From an uncultured Phycisphaerales bacterium (GTDB lineage Bacteria > Planctomycetota > Phycisphaerae > WQYP01), in assembly GCA_903868035.1 (NCBI GenBank), contig CAIPTQ010000183.1, forward strand, positions 1 through 37,016: a stretch of DNA of 37,016 nucleotides. Direction: 5' to 3'. A program made the translations under genes and the position numbers. The notes under the pieces are model-generated. The model saw nothing but the letters and a program-made list of their open reading frames with translations, did not search any database and was not told the origin of the DNA. How positions within the stretch are numbered: position 1 is the first letter of the stretch; each line of letters starts with the position of its first letter. Positions 7,122 to 14,550 of the stretch are shown in pieces.

Positions 7122-8405
7122 TTAATGCATCAGCAGCACGATCACCAGGATCATGGCCAGCAGCAGTGACACGACCGCCATGGCCATGACGATCGGGTCC
7201 AGGAAGCGTTCCTTGAGGGAACGGCCGCCGATGTCGATGGTCGCCTGGGCGGAGACGGGGACGGCATTGGCCTTGGCCTGAATCTGCGAGGCCGACGTCA
7301 CGCCCCCCTGCTCGATCTCCTGGAGCGAATTCAGGTTGTAATGCTGGCGGGCCACCAGCGGCGCTTCGCCGGCGGCGACGCGCTGCAGATCCGTCAGCAT
7401 TTCCTCGGCGGTCTGATAGCGGTCCTTGGCCTTCTTTTTCATCGCCACTTCGATGATCTCGCCCACCCCCGCCGACAGGTCCGGATTCAGATGATCCGGC
7501 GGTATCAACTCCTCCCGCAGATGCTTGTGCATGACCGCCGACGGCGTGGCGGCGTCAAAGGGCACCCGGCCGGTGACCATGTGATAGAACGTGGCGCCCA
7601 GCGAGTACAGGTCCGCGCGCTGGTCCACGTCCAACTCGCCGCGGATTTGTTCCGGGGCGATATAGTACGGCGTGCCGTAGGCCTTGCCGGCCTCGGCCTG
7701 GGCGGCGGCCACGTCGGAGGTTTCCCGGGCCAGGCCCATGTCGGCGAGCTTGGCGTTGCCCTCCTTGGTGATCATGATGTTCTTGGGCTTCACGTCGCGG
7801 TGGATGAAGCCGGCCTTATGGGCGTGGGCGAGGGCCTCGCAGGTCTGGATGATGAGCTTGAGGGCTTCCTTTTCGGTGTAGCGCTCGCCCTTTTCCAGCT
7901 TGTCGTAAACCGTCTGGCCTTCGACGTACTCCATGACGAAGTAGTGGAAGCCATTGGCCTCGCCGACGTCGATGGCGCCGACGATGTTCGCGTGGTTGAG
8001 CTTGGCGGCGGCCTTTCCTTCCTTGTAGAAGCGGTCGACGAATTCCTTGTTCTCGCTCATCCGCTTGGGCAGCACCTTAATGGCGACCATGCGGTCAAGG
8101 GCAATCTGCCGGGCCTTGAAGACCGCGGCCATGGCGCCGGCGCCCAGCTTGGAGATAATCTGGTAGCCGGGAATCTGCTGCATCTGCCCCTGTTCTTCCA
8201 TCTGGGGGCGGACGCGTTCGACCTGGGAGCGGGTGATGTAGCCGTTTTCGATCAGCAGATCGGCCAGGCTGCGCTGGTTCTGCTCCTTGGCCAGCTCGGT
8301 CTGCATGGCCACGCAGTCTTCCACCTCCTCCTTGGTGGCCAGACCCTGGGAGACGATCATCTGGCCCAGGAGGGTGTCTTGCTTGGTTTGGGCGCTGAGA
8401 GTCAT
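7122..8405 (-). CDS. Membrane-anchored Ser/Thr protein kinase (PASTA-less Hanks type)
   Basis: A protein of 427 residues. Residues 10-70 hold two short helical repeats (LGQMIVSQGLATKEEVEDC and LADLLIENGYITRSQVERV) like the N-terminal module of type II secretion/MshE ATPases. The kinase domain (~80-350) has a Gly-rich loop GAGAMAAV, Lys110 (AIKV), Glu129, HRD at 202-204 with Lys206 and Asn209, and APE at 250-252. The metal-binding triad is DMG (222-224) instead of DFG; Asp is kept, so it should be active. One hydrophobic helix (~401-425) closes the protein, leaving almost nothing outside, so it has no sensory ectodomain. The kinase plus MshEN-like combination recurs in planctomycetes; the N-terminal module may bind a nucleotide or a partner. 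The start has no strong Shine-Dalgarno. Confidence 0.9.
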   Translation of the reverse strand: MTLSAQTKQDTLLGQMIVSQGLATKEEVEDCVAMQTELAKEQNQRSLADLLIENGYITRSQVERVRPQMEEQGQMQQIPGYQIISKLGAGAMAAVFKARQIALDRMVAIKVLPKRMSENKEFVDRFYKEGKAAAKLNHANIVGAIDVGEANGFHYFVMEYVEGQTVYDKLEKGERYTEKEALKLIIQTCEALAHAHKAGFIHRDVKPKNIMITKEGNAKLADMGLARETSDVAAAQAEAGKAYGTPYYIAPEQIRGELDVDQRADLYSLGATFYHMVTGRVPFDAATPSAVMHKHLREELIPPDHLNPDLSAGVGEIIEVAMKKKAKDRYQTAEEMLTDLQRVAAGEAPLVARQHYNLNSLQEIEQGGVTSASQIQAKANAVPVSAQATIDIGGRSLKERFLDPIVMAMAVVSLLLAMILVIVLLMH

Positions 8406-8628
8406 GAGCGTTTACTCATCCATGAAACAACGGAACTGTGTGCGCACCATTGGTACGAGCGAAAAGGGGAAATGATCGGCCACCCTTTTCGGCGGGTACA
8501 AAACACCACCATCCACTTACATGTTAACCTCACGGCGCGGAGAGGCAAGTCCATTATGGGGGGACAATTATATTTCGTTACAGGACGTGGGCGCGGGGCC
8601 TGGGCGCGGGTCTGGGGCGGGATGTTAT

Positions 8629-8678
8629 CTCCCCCTGGCCGGGGAGGCGAAACCACCCCTTGGGGGCGGGTCAGGGGA
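8629..8678. repeat. C/G-rich dyad at the end of the fabZ-like operon
   Basis: CTCCCC (8629-8634) and GGGGAG (8641-8646) form a hairpin, followed by CCCC-tt-GGGG and a GGTCAGGGGAG tail that overlaps the stop of the dehydratase gene at 8671. It resembles the widespread dispersed repeats made of CTCCCC/GGGTCAGGGG blocks and might act as a terminator, but it lacks a T-run. The rest of 8406-8670 shows no gene. Confidence 0.35.
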
Positions 8679-9180
8679 GTTTGACTTCCAGTTCCCGGCG
8701 GTAAGTCTCGAAAAGGTCCATGAACTGGGAATTGAAGACGAAGTTGAACTCCGGGAATTTCATGCCGGAGATGTTGTTGTCGATGTGGGAGAACATCATG
8801 TCGATGGCGCCCACCGCGACCTCGACGGGCTGGCCGTTGACGATGGTGCGGCTGGTGATGGTGCCCTCGATGGCGGCGCCCTGCTCGGAGACATTGACGA
8901 TTTTGGCGGAGTAGACGAGCTGTTCGCCGGGGCGCACCAGGCGCGAGAAGGCGGCCTTGCCGATCTTGGCGAGGATGACTTTTTCCTGGAAATTGCGGGC
9001 GGCCCCCACGAGGATGCCGGCGGTCTGGGCCATGCCCTCGATCATCAGGGAGGCGGGCATGACGGGGAAGCCGGGGAAGTGGTCGTGGAGGTGCTCCTCG
9101 GCGAGGGACACGTTCTTGAGCGCTACGGCGGCGACGTTGACCTCGAACTTCTCGAACTTGTCGATCCAGATCCATCTCAT
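8671..9180 (-). CDS. FabZ-like 3-hydroxyacyl-ACP dehydratase (third gene of the operon)
   Basis: A hot-dog fold protein of 169 residues. The catalytic pair is clear: His34 in HDHFPGFPVMP and Glu48 in SLMIEGMAQ, with the spacing of FabZ/FabA enzymes that remove water from 3-hydroxyacyl-ACP. Classical FabZ has a PG after the HFPG-x-P-x-x-P stretch; here it is PAS. The tail after residue ~145 (SQFMDLFETYRRELEV) is an added helix. It follows the acyl carrier protein gene, with the whole 81-base gap between them made of an inverted GGTCAGT-type array that touches the ATG, so no Shine-Dalgarno exists. Together with the ACP and the second dehydratase it suggests a dedicated lipid or polyketide-like pathway rather than the bulk fatty-acid cycle. 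Confidence 0.85.
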   Translation of the reverse strand: MRWIWIDKFEKFEVNVAAVALKNVSLAEEHLHDHFPGFPVMPASLMIEGMAQTAGILVGAARNFQEKVILAKIGKAAFSRLVRPGEQLVYSAKIVNVSEQGAAIEGTITSRTIVNGQPVEVAVGAIDMMFSHIDNNISGMKFPEFNFVFNSQFMDLFETYRRELEVKLP

Positions 9181-9260
9181 AGTGGTCAGTGGTCAGTGGC
9201 CGGTGGTCAGTGGGACATGTGGCCGTTCTGACCACTGGCCACTGGCCACTGACCACTCAC
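9181..9260. repeat. Inverted GGTCAGT-type array filling the ACP-fabZ gap
   Basis: The plus strand has iterated GTGGTCAGT units (9181-9214), a 13-base spacer, then the complementary ACTGACC/ACTGGCC units (9228-9260). The two arms pair into a long hairpin. On the coding (minus) strand the near arm reads ACTGACCACTGACCACT and runs directly into the ATG at 9180. The far arm begins one base after the upstream stop. A similar array precedes pdxJ (31266-31404). Confidence 0.75.
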
Positions 9261-9261
9261 A

Positions 9262-9657
9262 TCACCCATTCACCTTGCTCATGACAAAATTGACCAGCGT
9301 ATCCACCGTGAAGATGTCGCGGAACTTGTTGATGTCCGGGTCGGCCTCGAAGGCCGTGATGTCGGCGAAGGGCATGCGGGTTTTCAGCTCGGCGAGGCCC
9401 TTGGGGGTCATTTTCCCGTTTTGCACGAATTCCGGGTCGGTGAACAAATCCTCGGGGAACAGACCCCCGGCGCCCTTGGGAATCTTGATCCCGAACGTCT
9501 TTTCCAACTGGAAAATGATGTCCAGGTAGTCGATGGACTCGGCATTGAGGTCCGTGCTGAGCTTGGCCGCCGGCGTGACCTCGTTGTCATCGACGGCCAG
9601 CGTCGAAACCAGGACTTCCTTGACCTTGGCAAAAACTTCATCCTTCGTCATGGGCAT
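9262..9657 (-). CDS. Acyl carrier protein-like protein with long C-terminal extension
   Basis: A protein of 131 residues; ordinary ACPs have about 80. The first ~60 residues are an ACP: a helix KDEVFAKVKEVLV, then the phosphopantetheine site LNAESIDYLD with Ser41, then the recognition helix IIFQLEKTFGIKIP. Residues ~62-131 add an acidic insert (GLFPEDLF, MPFADI, DPDINKFRDIF) before the last helix TVDTLVNFVMS. The ATG at 9657 is preferred over the upstream one because GGAG lies six bases before it. It is flanked by two dehydratases in one operon and probably carries their substrate. The enlarged form suggests a specialised ACP that recognises particular partners. Which acyl chain it carries is unknown. 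Confidence 0.8.
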   Translation of the reverse strand: MPMTKDEVFAKVKEVLVSTLAVDDNEVTPAAKLSTDLNAESIDYLDIIFQLEKTFGIKIPKGAGGLFPEDLFTDPEFVQNGKMTPKGLAELKTRMPFADITAFEADPDINKFRDIFTVDTLVNFVMSKVNG

Positions 9658-9756
9658 GGGGCGCTCCAAAAAAAGCGGTCGCGGTTCAGTGGTCAAATGG
9701 TTGCTTCGCCGGCAGCGGCACCATTATACCATGGATACATTTAACTGGCTGGCGGG

Positions 9757-10257
9757 CTATCCTGCAAGGGCGGAGAACGGGGGGGCCGCCCGCTGCAGGA
9801 AGGTTTGCCAGCGGTCGCGCTGGGCGGCGATGGCCAGTTGGTCGATTTTTGCCAGGGCCGGATCGGTGTCGGCCAGTCTCAGGTGGGCCAGTTCCAGGCG
9901 GGCCTGAATGGCGTTGGCGGCGCCGACGGTGCCTTTGATCTTGAAATCGCTGCGGGTGGCGGAGATCGTGACGGCGTCGGCGGTCATGATGAGGGTCTGG
10001 CCGGGGGAGACAAAAGAGCCGTAACGCACGCCGCGGGCTTCCTTCAGGACGACCAGGCTGGGGGCGAAATCCAAGTGCAGGCGCACGAGCCAGGCAGCGG
10101 TCTGGATGGCGGCCTCGAGCATCATGACGCCGGGGAGCACGGGGAACCCCGGGAAATGGTCGGCCAGGTATTCCTCGGCCATGGTGACGTTCTTGGCCAT
10201 GACCAGGCGTTTGCCGGGTTCATGGGAGAGTAGTTGGTCGACCAGGATAAACTTCAC
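9757..10257 (-). CDS. FabZ-like 3-hydroxyacyl-ACP dehydratase (first gene of the operon)
   Basis: A hot-dog protein of 166 residues with His34 (ADHFPGFPVLPG) and Glu48 (MMLEAAIQ). The site positions are identical to those of the other dehydratase of this operon, and the canonical LPG is kept. The start is a GTG; GAGG lies ten bases upstream and a promoter about 30-60 bases upstream. The paralogue downstream differs in the PG-to-PA change and in its tail. One may therefore act on a different chain length or be a non-catalytic partner, as in heterodimeric dehydratases. A 99-base gap separates it from the ACP gene. Confidence 0.85.
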   Translation of the reverse strand: MKFILVDQLLSHEPGKRLVMAKNVTMAEEYLADHFPGFPVLPGVMMLEAAIQTAAWLVRLHLDFAPSLVVLKEARGVRYGSFVSPGQTLIMTADAVTISATRSDFKIKGTVGAANAIQARLELAHLRLADTDPALAKIDQLAIAAQRDRWQTFLQRAAPPFSALAG

Positions 10258-10287
10258 GCGGGGCGGTCCTCACAAGAGTGCCGGAAG

Positions 10288-10316
10288 GTTGTACCCGCGC
10301 GGAGGGTATTTGACAA
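10288..10316 (-). promoter_or_regulatory. Sigma-70 promoter of the fabZ-ACP-fabZ operon
   Basis: On the minus strand TTGTCA (10311-10316) and TACAAC (10288-10293) are spaced by 17 bases. They match 5 of 6 and 4 of 6 consensus positions and lie 30 bases before the GTG start at 10257. Confidence 0.5.
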
Positions 10317-10479
10317 GGCGGAAAGGGCGGCGGGCGGCGGGCGTCGGGATGGAATGTCGTGCCTAAAGCGAATATGGTATGTATCGGTCAGGTCCGCGCG
10401 CCAAGCCGCACGCGGATAACGCCCGGAATTGCACCCCTGACGCCTCGGTAAAATTACGACACTCCTTTCGGAGACCCTC

Positions 10480-11001
10480 ATGCCGCAACTCATCCTCACC
10501 GCTTTGGGCCCCGACCGTCCCGGACTCGTCGGCGAACTCACCGGCATCCTGCTCGAGGCCGGCGCCAACATCCTCGACACCCGCATGGTGAACCTCCGCG
10601 GGCGTTTTGCCATCCTCGTCCTCCTGGAAGCTCCCGATTTGGCCCCGTTCAAATCCACCCTCCCGCCCGCCGCCGCAAAAATCGGCCTCACCCTCCACCT
10701 GGCCGAACATGCCGCGCCCCCCGCGCCGCAAACCGGGCTGCCCTTCCGCCTGAAAACCTACTCGCTGGACCAGCCCGGCCTCATTCACCGGATCACGGAA
10801 GTGCTCCGCGCCCATGCGGTCAATATTGAAGACCTGTGCGCCCGCCAGGATTCGGCGCCGTTTGCCGGCGACCCGCTGTTCACCATGGAACTGCGGCTGA
10901 CGGTGCCCGTACACGTGTCGGTGAAGAAACTGCGTGCCGACCTGGAAGCGGCATGCGAACAGCTCAACGCGGATTTGGACTTGGAACCGGCGAATCAATA
11001 A
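10480..11001 (+). CDS. GcvR-like protein with two ACT domains
   Basis: A cytosolic protein of 173 residues made of two ACT domains (about 3-80 and 88-170). Each opens with the ACT strand-loop-helix pattern: LTALGPDRPGLVGELTGIL and TYSLDQPGLIHRITEVL. This is the layout of GcvR, the glycine-responsive regulator of the glycine cleavage system, and of related amino-acid sensors. It has no DNA-binding domain, so it would act through a partner or as a metabolite sensor. GGAG precedes the ATG by eight bases. Whether it controls glycine metabolism here cannot be read from the neighbourhood. The upstream 10317-10479 region has a possible -10 TAAAAT at 10449 but no good -35. Confidence 0.75.
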   Translation: MPQLILTALGPDRPGLVGELTGILLEAGANILDTRMVNLRGRFAILVLLEAPDLAPFKSTLPPAAAKIGLTLHLAEHAAPPAPQTGLPFRLKTYSLDQPGLIHRITEVLRAHAVNIEDLCARQDSAPFAGDPLFTMELRLTVPVHVSVKKLRADLEAACEQLNADLDLEPANQ

Positions 11002-11010
11002 CTGTCTCCG

Positions 11011-11135
11011 TCAAAGTAGCAGGCAAAGTAGCAGGCACTTTCCAAGTGCCGTCTGCCAAGGGCTCAACGGCACACGGAGTGTGCCTGTCACTTCCAAGGG
11101 CTCAACGGCACACGGAGTGTGCCTGCTACTTTTGA
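11011..11135. repeat. Cluster of three REP-like hairpins (GTAG-GGCAC family)
   Basis: Three hairpins, each with a 7-bp stem and a three-base loop, lie between two convergent genes. The first is 11028-11050 on the plus strand: GTAGCA, stem GGCACTT, loop TCC, stem AAGTGCC. The second and third are on the minus strand at 11069-11085 and 11107-11123, with stem GGCACAC and loop GGA (TCC on the other strand), followed by TGTCAC and TGCTAC respectively. The second and third are part of a 38-bp tandem duplication (32 bases repeated from 11056 and 11094). The ends TCAAAGTAGCAGG and CCTGCTACTTTTGA form an outer dyad. The stem change ACAC to ACTT is compensated on the other side, so the hairpin itself is conserved. 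It may also act as a two-way terminator. Confidence 0.75.
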
Positions 11136-11156
11136 CAGTGATTGATGCGCCAGTCC

Positions 11157-11999
11157 TTAATTGCCGGGGTTGGCTTGTTGGAAGACTTGCTCGAAGCGGA
11201 CGTCCTTGCCGTAGGATGGGGCCGCCGGAGTGGTGCGCTCGGCTTGCAGTTGGCGCATGGTGTCATAGTTGCCGCCGCCCGCACCACCCGCGCCGCCGCG
11301 TCCGCCGGAACGTGCATAAGCCGTGTTGTAATAGCCGGCACTGGTGTTGGCCAGGGCCAGGAAGGTATCGGTGCGCCAGACGGGGTCGGGGTCGCGGCGG
11401 AGCATGGTGCGGGCGTTTTCATAGGCTTCATAGCTCAGCAGGCGGTCGGCGAAGGCGACCAGCGCCGTGCGGCGGGCATTCGGCTCGACGATCTTGGCGG
11501 CCCATTCGCCGCCGGAGTTGACCAGCTCGATGGCGGCATTTTTATCGCGCAGATCGGCCAGCTCCCCCGCCAGGGACAGCACATACAGCGGGCGCTCCGC
11601 CTCGGGCTGCACATCATTGAGGGCGGCCAGGGCCAGGTCGGAGGATTGGAGCGCCAGGTCGCGGTCGCCGGCGCGGCGGGCGAGCTGCGAGATGGAGGTC
11701 CAGGCGGCGATGCGGTGGAAGTCGTCGAAGTCCGACTTGTTGGCGGCGGTGACCGTGTCGCGCGCCAGCAGCAGCGTTTTGCCGGCATCGGCGGTGCGGT
11801 TGGTCCGCAACTGGGTGTCGGCGATGTTGAGCTGGCGGGTGAAGCGGTCCAGCTTGTTGGAAATGCCGGCGGCCTCCTCGCCGGCCATGGTCAGGAGGCG
11901 GCCGCTGCGGTCCACGGCGGATTTCTCACAGCCGGCCACGAGGGTCGCCATGAGGAGGGTTGCCGCAAGCAAACACAAAGTTACGCGTGATGGAGTCAT
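11157..11999 (-). CDS. TPR-like lipoprotein
   Basis: A protein of 280 residues with a lipoprotein signal (hydrophobic 7-22, lipobox VAGC, Cys24). The mature region is almost all helical, with repeated A-x-x-x-L and ALAALN-type helices (for example TLLLARDTVTAA, ALQSSDLALAALN, RLLSYEAYENARTML) suggesting tetratricopeptide-like repeats. A Gly-rich low-complexity stretch (SGGRGGAGGAGGGN, ~235-248) precedes the C-terminus. It probably sits on a membrane facing the periplasm as a scaffold. AAGGAAG gives a good ribosome site before the ATG at 11999. It is not in an operon: upstream is the divergent esterase gene, and downstream is the REP cluster. Confidence 0.65.
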   Translation of the reverse strand: MTPSRVTLCLLAATLLMATLVAGCEKSAVDRSGRLLTMAGEEAAGISNKLDRFTRQLNIADTQLRTNRTADAGKTLLLARDTVTAANKSDFDDFHRIAAWTSISQLARRAGDRDLALQSSDLALAALNDVQPEAERPLYVLSLAGELADLRDKNAAIELVNSGGEWAAKIVEPNARRTALVAFADRLLSYEAYENARTMLRRDPDPVWRTDTFLALANTSAGYYNTAYARSGGRGGAGGAGGGNYDTMRQLQAERTTPAAPSYGKDVRFEQVFQQANPGN

Positions 12000-12133
12000 G
12001 ATGGTCTTCCTTTGTAAGAGGCACTACCTTGTTTAGACGCCTGACGGCCCAAAAAGTTCAATCATTTGTAACACCCGCGGGCGGAATTCGTTAAGCTTTG
12101 TGATTAATACCGGTTCGTATTGGAGTGCCTCGG

Positions 12134-14479
12134 GTGAAAAGACAAATTCTTGCGTGCGCGGCCCTGTTCGCGGCGGCGGTCATGGGCCAATCCGCAGCGG
12201 CCATGTCGCCGGAGGATCGCGAATCATACCGGCAGATGCTGCTGCTGAATCTGCCGAGCGTGCCGGCGTTTGACGAGTGGGTGCTCAAGAGCCGGGAGTT
12301 GCCGCCGGATTTCGACGCCCTGCCCCGGAACAACGCCCTGCCCGATCCGCTGACGTTCGCCGACGGCAAACCCGTGCAGACGGCGGCGGACTGGAAACTC
12401 CGGCGCGCGGAAATATTGGCGCTGTATCAGAAGCATGTGTGGGGAATGATTCCGCCGCATCCCAAGTTTGACCATGCCGACGCCGCCATGACGCAGGATG
12501 TCCAGGGCCAGGGATACCGCTCGCGCTCGGGCATTCTTTACGTGGGCCCCGGGGGCCAGGGCCAGATGCATCTGACCCTGCAGATTCCCGCCGGCACGGG
12601 GCCGTTCCCCGTGGTCATGGGGCCGGGCCTGACCGGGGGCTTCGGCGTCAGTTCGGCCAATACCATCCGGGCGCATGGGTACATCGTGGCGAGCATCGCG
12701 GCCAACGACATGAGTGATGACTCGGCCAAGATGGCCGCGCTGTATCCGCCAAACGATGATGGGGGCGTGGGGGCGCTGCCGCGGCGGGGGTGGGCGGCCT
12801 CGGCGGTGGTGGACTACCTGGAGACCCTGCCCGAGGTGGACGCCAAGCACATCGCCATCACGGGGTATTCGCGCGATGGCAAATCCATGATCATCGGCGC
12901 GGCGCTCGATGAGCGGATCGCGGCGGTGGTGGCCGGCAGTCCGGGCGTCGGGGGCATTCTGCCGTTCCGGCTGGCCGGCGAGCGCAACCAGGCGGAGAGC
13001 ATTCAATCGACCACGCTGATGTTTCCCGATTGGTTTCACCCGCGGTTGCGGTATTTCGCGGGGCGCGAGGACCGTCTGCCGGTGGATGGAAATCTGCTGC
13101 TGGCGACGATCGCGCCGCGACCGTTCTTTCTGGTGGGGGGGAACAATGATGAGGTGTCGAACAACTGGGGCGACGAGCAGTCGTTCCACAGCGCCAACAA
13201 GGTGTACAAACTGCTGGGCGCGGGCGGGGAGGAGAATGGCAAGCTGGGGATGTTGAAAGTGCCGGGGTATCACGGGGCGAACAACTGGGAACAGGCGCTG
13301 ACGTGGCTGGACATTCAGTTTGGCAAGTCGGACAAGAAATGGACGAACCAGTGGGCGTTCCCGTGGGATGTTGAGGCGTGGAAGAAGCTGACGGGGGAGA
13401 CCGTGGATTTCAGCAGGTATCCGGAGCGGCGCGGGGCGGGTTTGCTAATGGGGCGTGGGCAGAACGAGTCGTTTACGCAGGTGGTCTGGGAAGAGAAGGC
13501 CGCGGGCGTGCGCAAGCAGATGGAGTGGATGCTGGGGGACAAGACCCCGGCGGCCAATCCGACGCTCACGGCCTCGCCGCTGCCGGCGAATCCGCCGGAC
13601 GTGCCGGCATGGGTGATCGGGCGCAGCGTCGGGGCCCAGGCGATTTCGGAGTTTGGCTGGTATGCCGACTACAACACCAATACGGCCACGCGGCCCGTCA
13701 CTTTCAACGGGGTGAAGGGGACGCTCTATTATCCCAAGAACGCAGCGCCCAATGCCAAGCTGCCCACGGTGGTGTGGCTGCACAGTTACAGCTATCCGCT
13801 GGGGTACATGTGGGTGTATCACCGGGAGGTGCATCCGATCCTGGCGCTGGTCGATGCGGGGTATGCGGTGCTGGCGTACGATCAATGCGGCTTCGGCAGC
13901 CGCATGAGCGAGGCGGCTTCGTTCTATGATAAAACACCGAAGTGGTCGCAGATGGGCCGGATGGTGGAGGATGCCCGGGCGGCGGTCGATATGCTCGCCA
14001 ACGATCCGGCGCTCAATCCCAAGGGGATCTATCTCTTTGGCTACGGCCTGGGGGCGAATGTCGCCCTGTACGCCGCGGCGCTGGAGCCGAAAGCCGCCGG
14101 TGTGGTCTCAATCTGCGGCTTTACGCCCATGCGGACCGACACGGCCGACAAGGGCACCGGCGGCATCGCCCGCTTTGCCGTCGAGCGGCCGCTGCTTCCG
14201 CGGCTGGGCCTGTTCATCGGGCGCGAAACGCAGATTCCGTATGACTACGATGAGATGCTGGCGGCCATCGCCCCGCGGCCGGTCTATGTCGTCAACCCGC
14301 TGTTCGACCGGGATGCCACGTTCAAGGATGTGCATGCGGCATTGGTTGAGGTGCGCAAGGTCTATGGCCTGTACAACGCCGACGAAAAGCTGAAAGTGGA
14401 TGAGCCGTGGGATTACAACCGCCTGGCGGGCTACGCCCAGGACCGCATTGTGCTCTGGATGCGGGAGAATATGAAATAA
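12134..14479 (+). CDS. Secreted tandem alpha/beta hydrolase, CE15-like first half
   Basis: A protein of 781 residues with a signal peptide (MKRQILACAALFAAAVMG...SAAA). I place the start at the GTG at 12134 because GGAG lies eight bases upstream. The first domain (~70-425) resembles glucuronoyl esterases of family CE15. It has a nucleophile elbow GYSRDGK (codon for Ser at 12869) and a candidate catalytic His in PGYHGANN (codon at 13271). The second domain (~495-780) is another alpha/beta hydrolase, but its elbow reads GYGLG, so the nucleophile Ser is replaced by Gly (codon GGC at 14045-14047). It opens the pectin locus and likely cleaves ester bonds on uronic acids or acetyl groups. The second domain may only bind or hold structure. 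The codons are G-ending, unlike the next gene. Confidence 0.75.
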   Translation: MKRQILACAALFAAAVMGQSAAAMSPEDRESYRQMLLLNLPSVPAFDEWVLKSRELPPDFDALPRNNALPDPLTFADGKPVQTAADWKLRRAEILALYQKHVWGMIPPHPKFDHADAAMTQDVQGQGYRSRSGILYVGPGGQGQMHLTLQIPAGTGPFPVVMGPGLTGGFGVSSANTIRAHGYIVASIAANDMSDDSAKMAALYPPNDDGGVGALPRRGWAASAVVDYLETLPEVDAKHIAITGYSRDGKSMIIGAALDERIAAVVAGSPGVGGILPFRLAGERNQAESIQSTTLMFPDWFHPRLRYFAGREDRLPVDGNLLLATIAPRPFFLVGGNNDEVSNNWGDEQSFHSANKVYKLLGAGGEENGKLGMLKVPGYHGANNWEQALTWLDIQFGKSDKKWTNQWAFPWDVEAWKKLTGETVDFSRYPERRGAGLLMGRGQNESFTQVVWEEKAAGVRKQMEWMLGDKTPAANPTLTASPLPANPPDVPAWVIGRSVGAQAISEFGWYADYNTNTATRPVTFNGVKGTLYYPKNAAPNAKLPTVVWLHSYSYPLGYMWVYHREVHPILALVDAGYAVLAYDQCGFGSRMSEAASFYDKTPKWSQMGRMVEDARAAVDMLANDPALNPKGIYLFGYGLGANVALYAAALEPKAAGVVSICGFTPMRTDTADKGTGGIARFAVERPLLPRLGLFIGRETQIPYDYDEMLAAIAPRPVYVVNPLFDRDATFKDVHAALVEVRKVYGLYNADEKLKVDEPWDYNRLAGYAQDRIVLWMRENMK

Positions 14480-14550
14480 GCCGCCATCGCGGATGTCGCG
14501 GGATGCCACCGGCGGTTTTCGGCAAGGCCCTTGCAGTAAAGGAGTGTGCC

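Noticed and set aside
8567..8572. Perfect TATAAT on the minus strand upstream of the kinase gene
   Set aside because: No -35 at 16-18 bases and a leader of about 155 bases; not enough to call a promoter.
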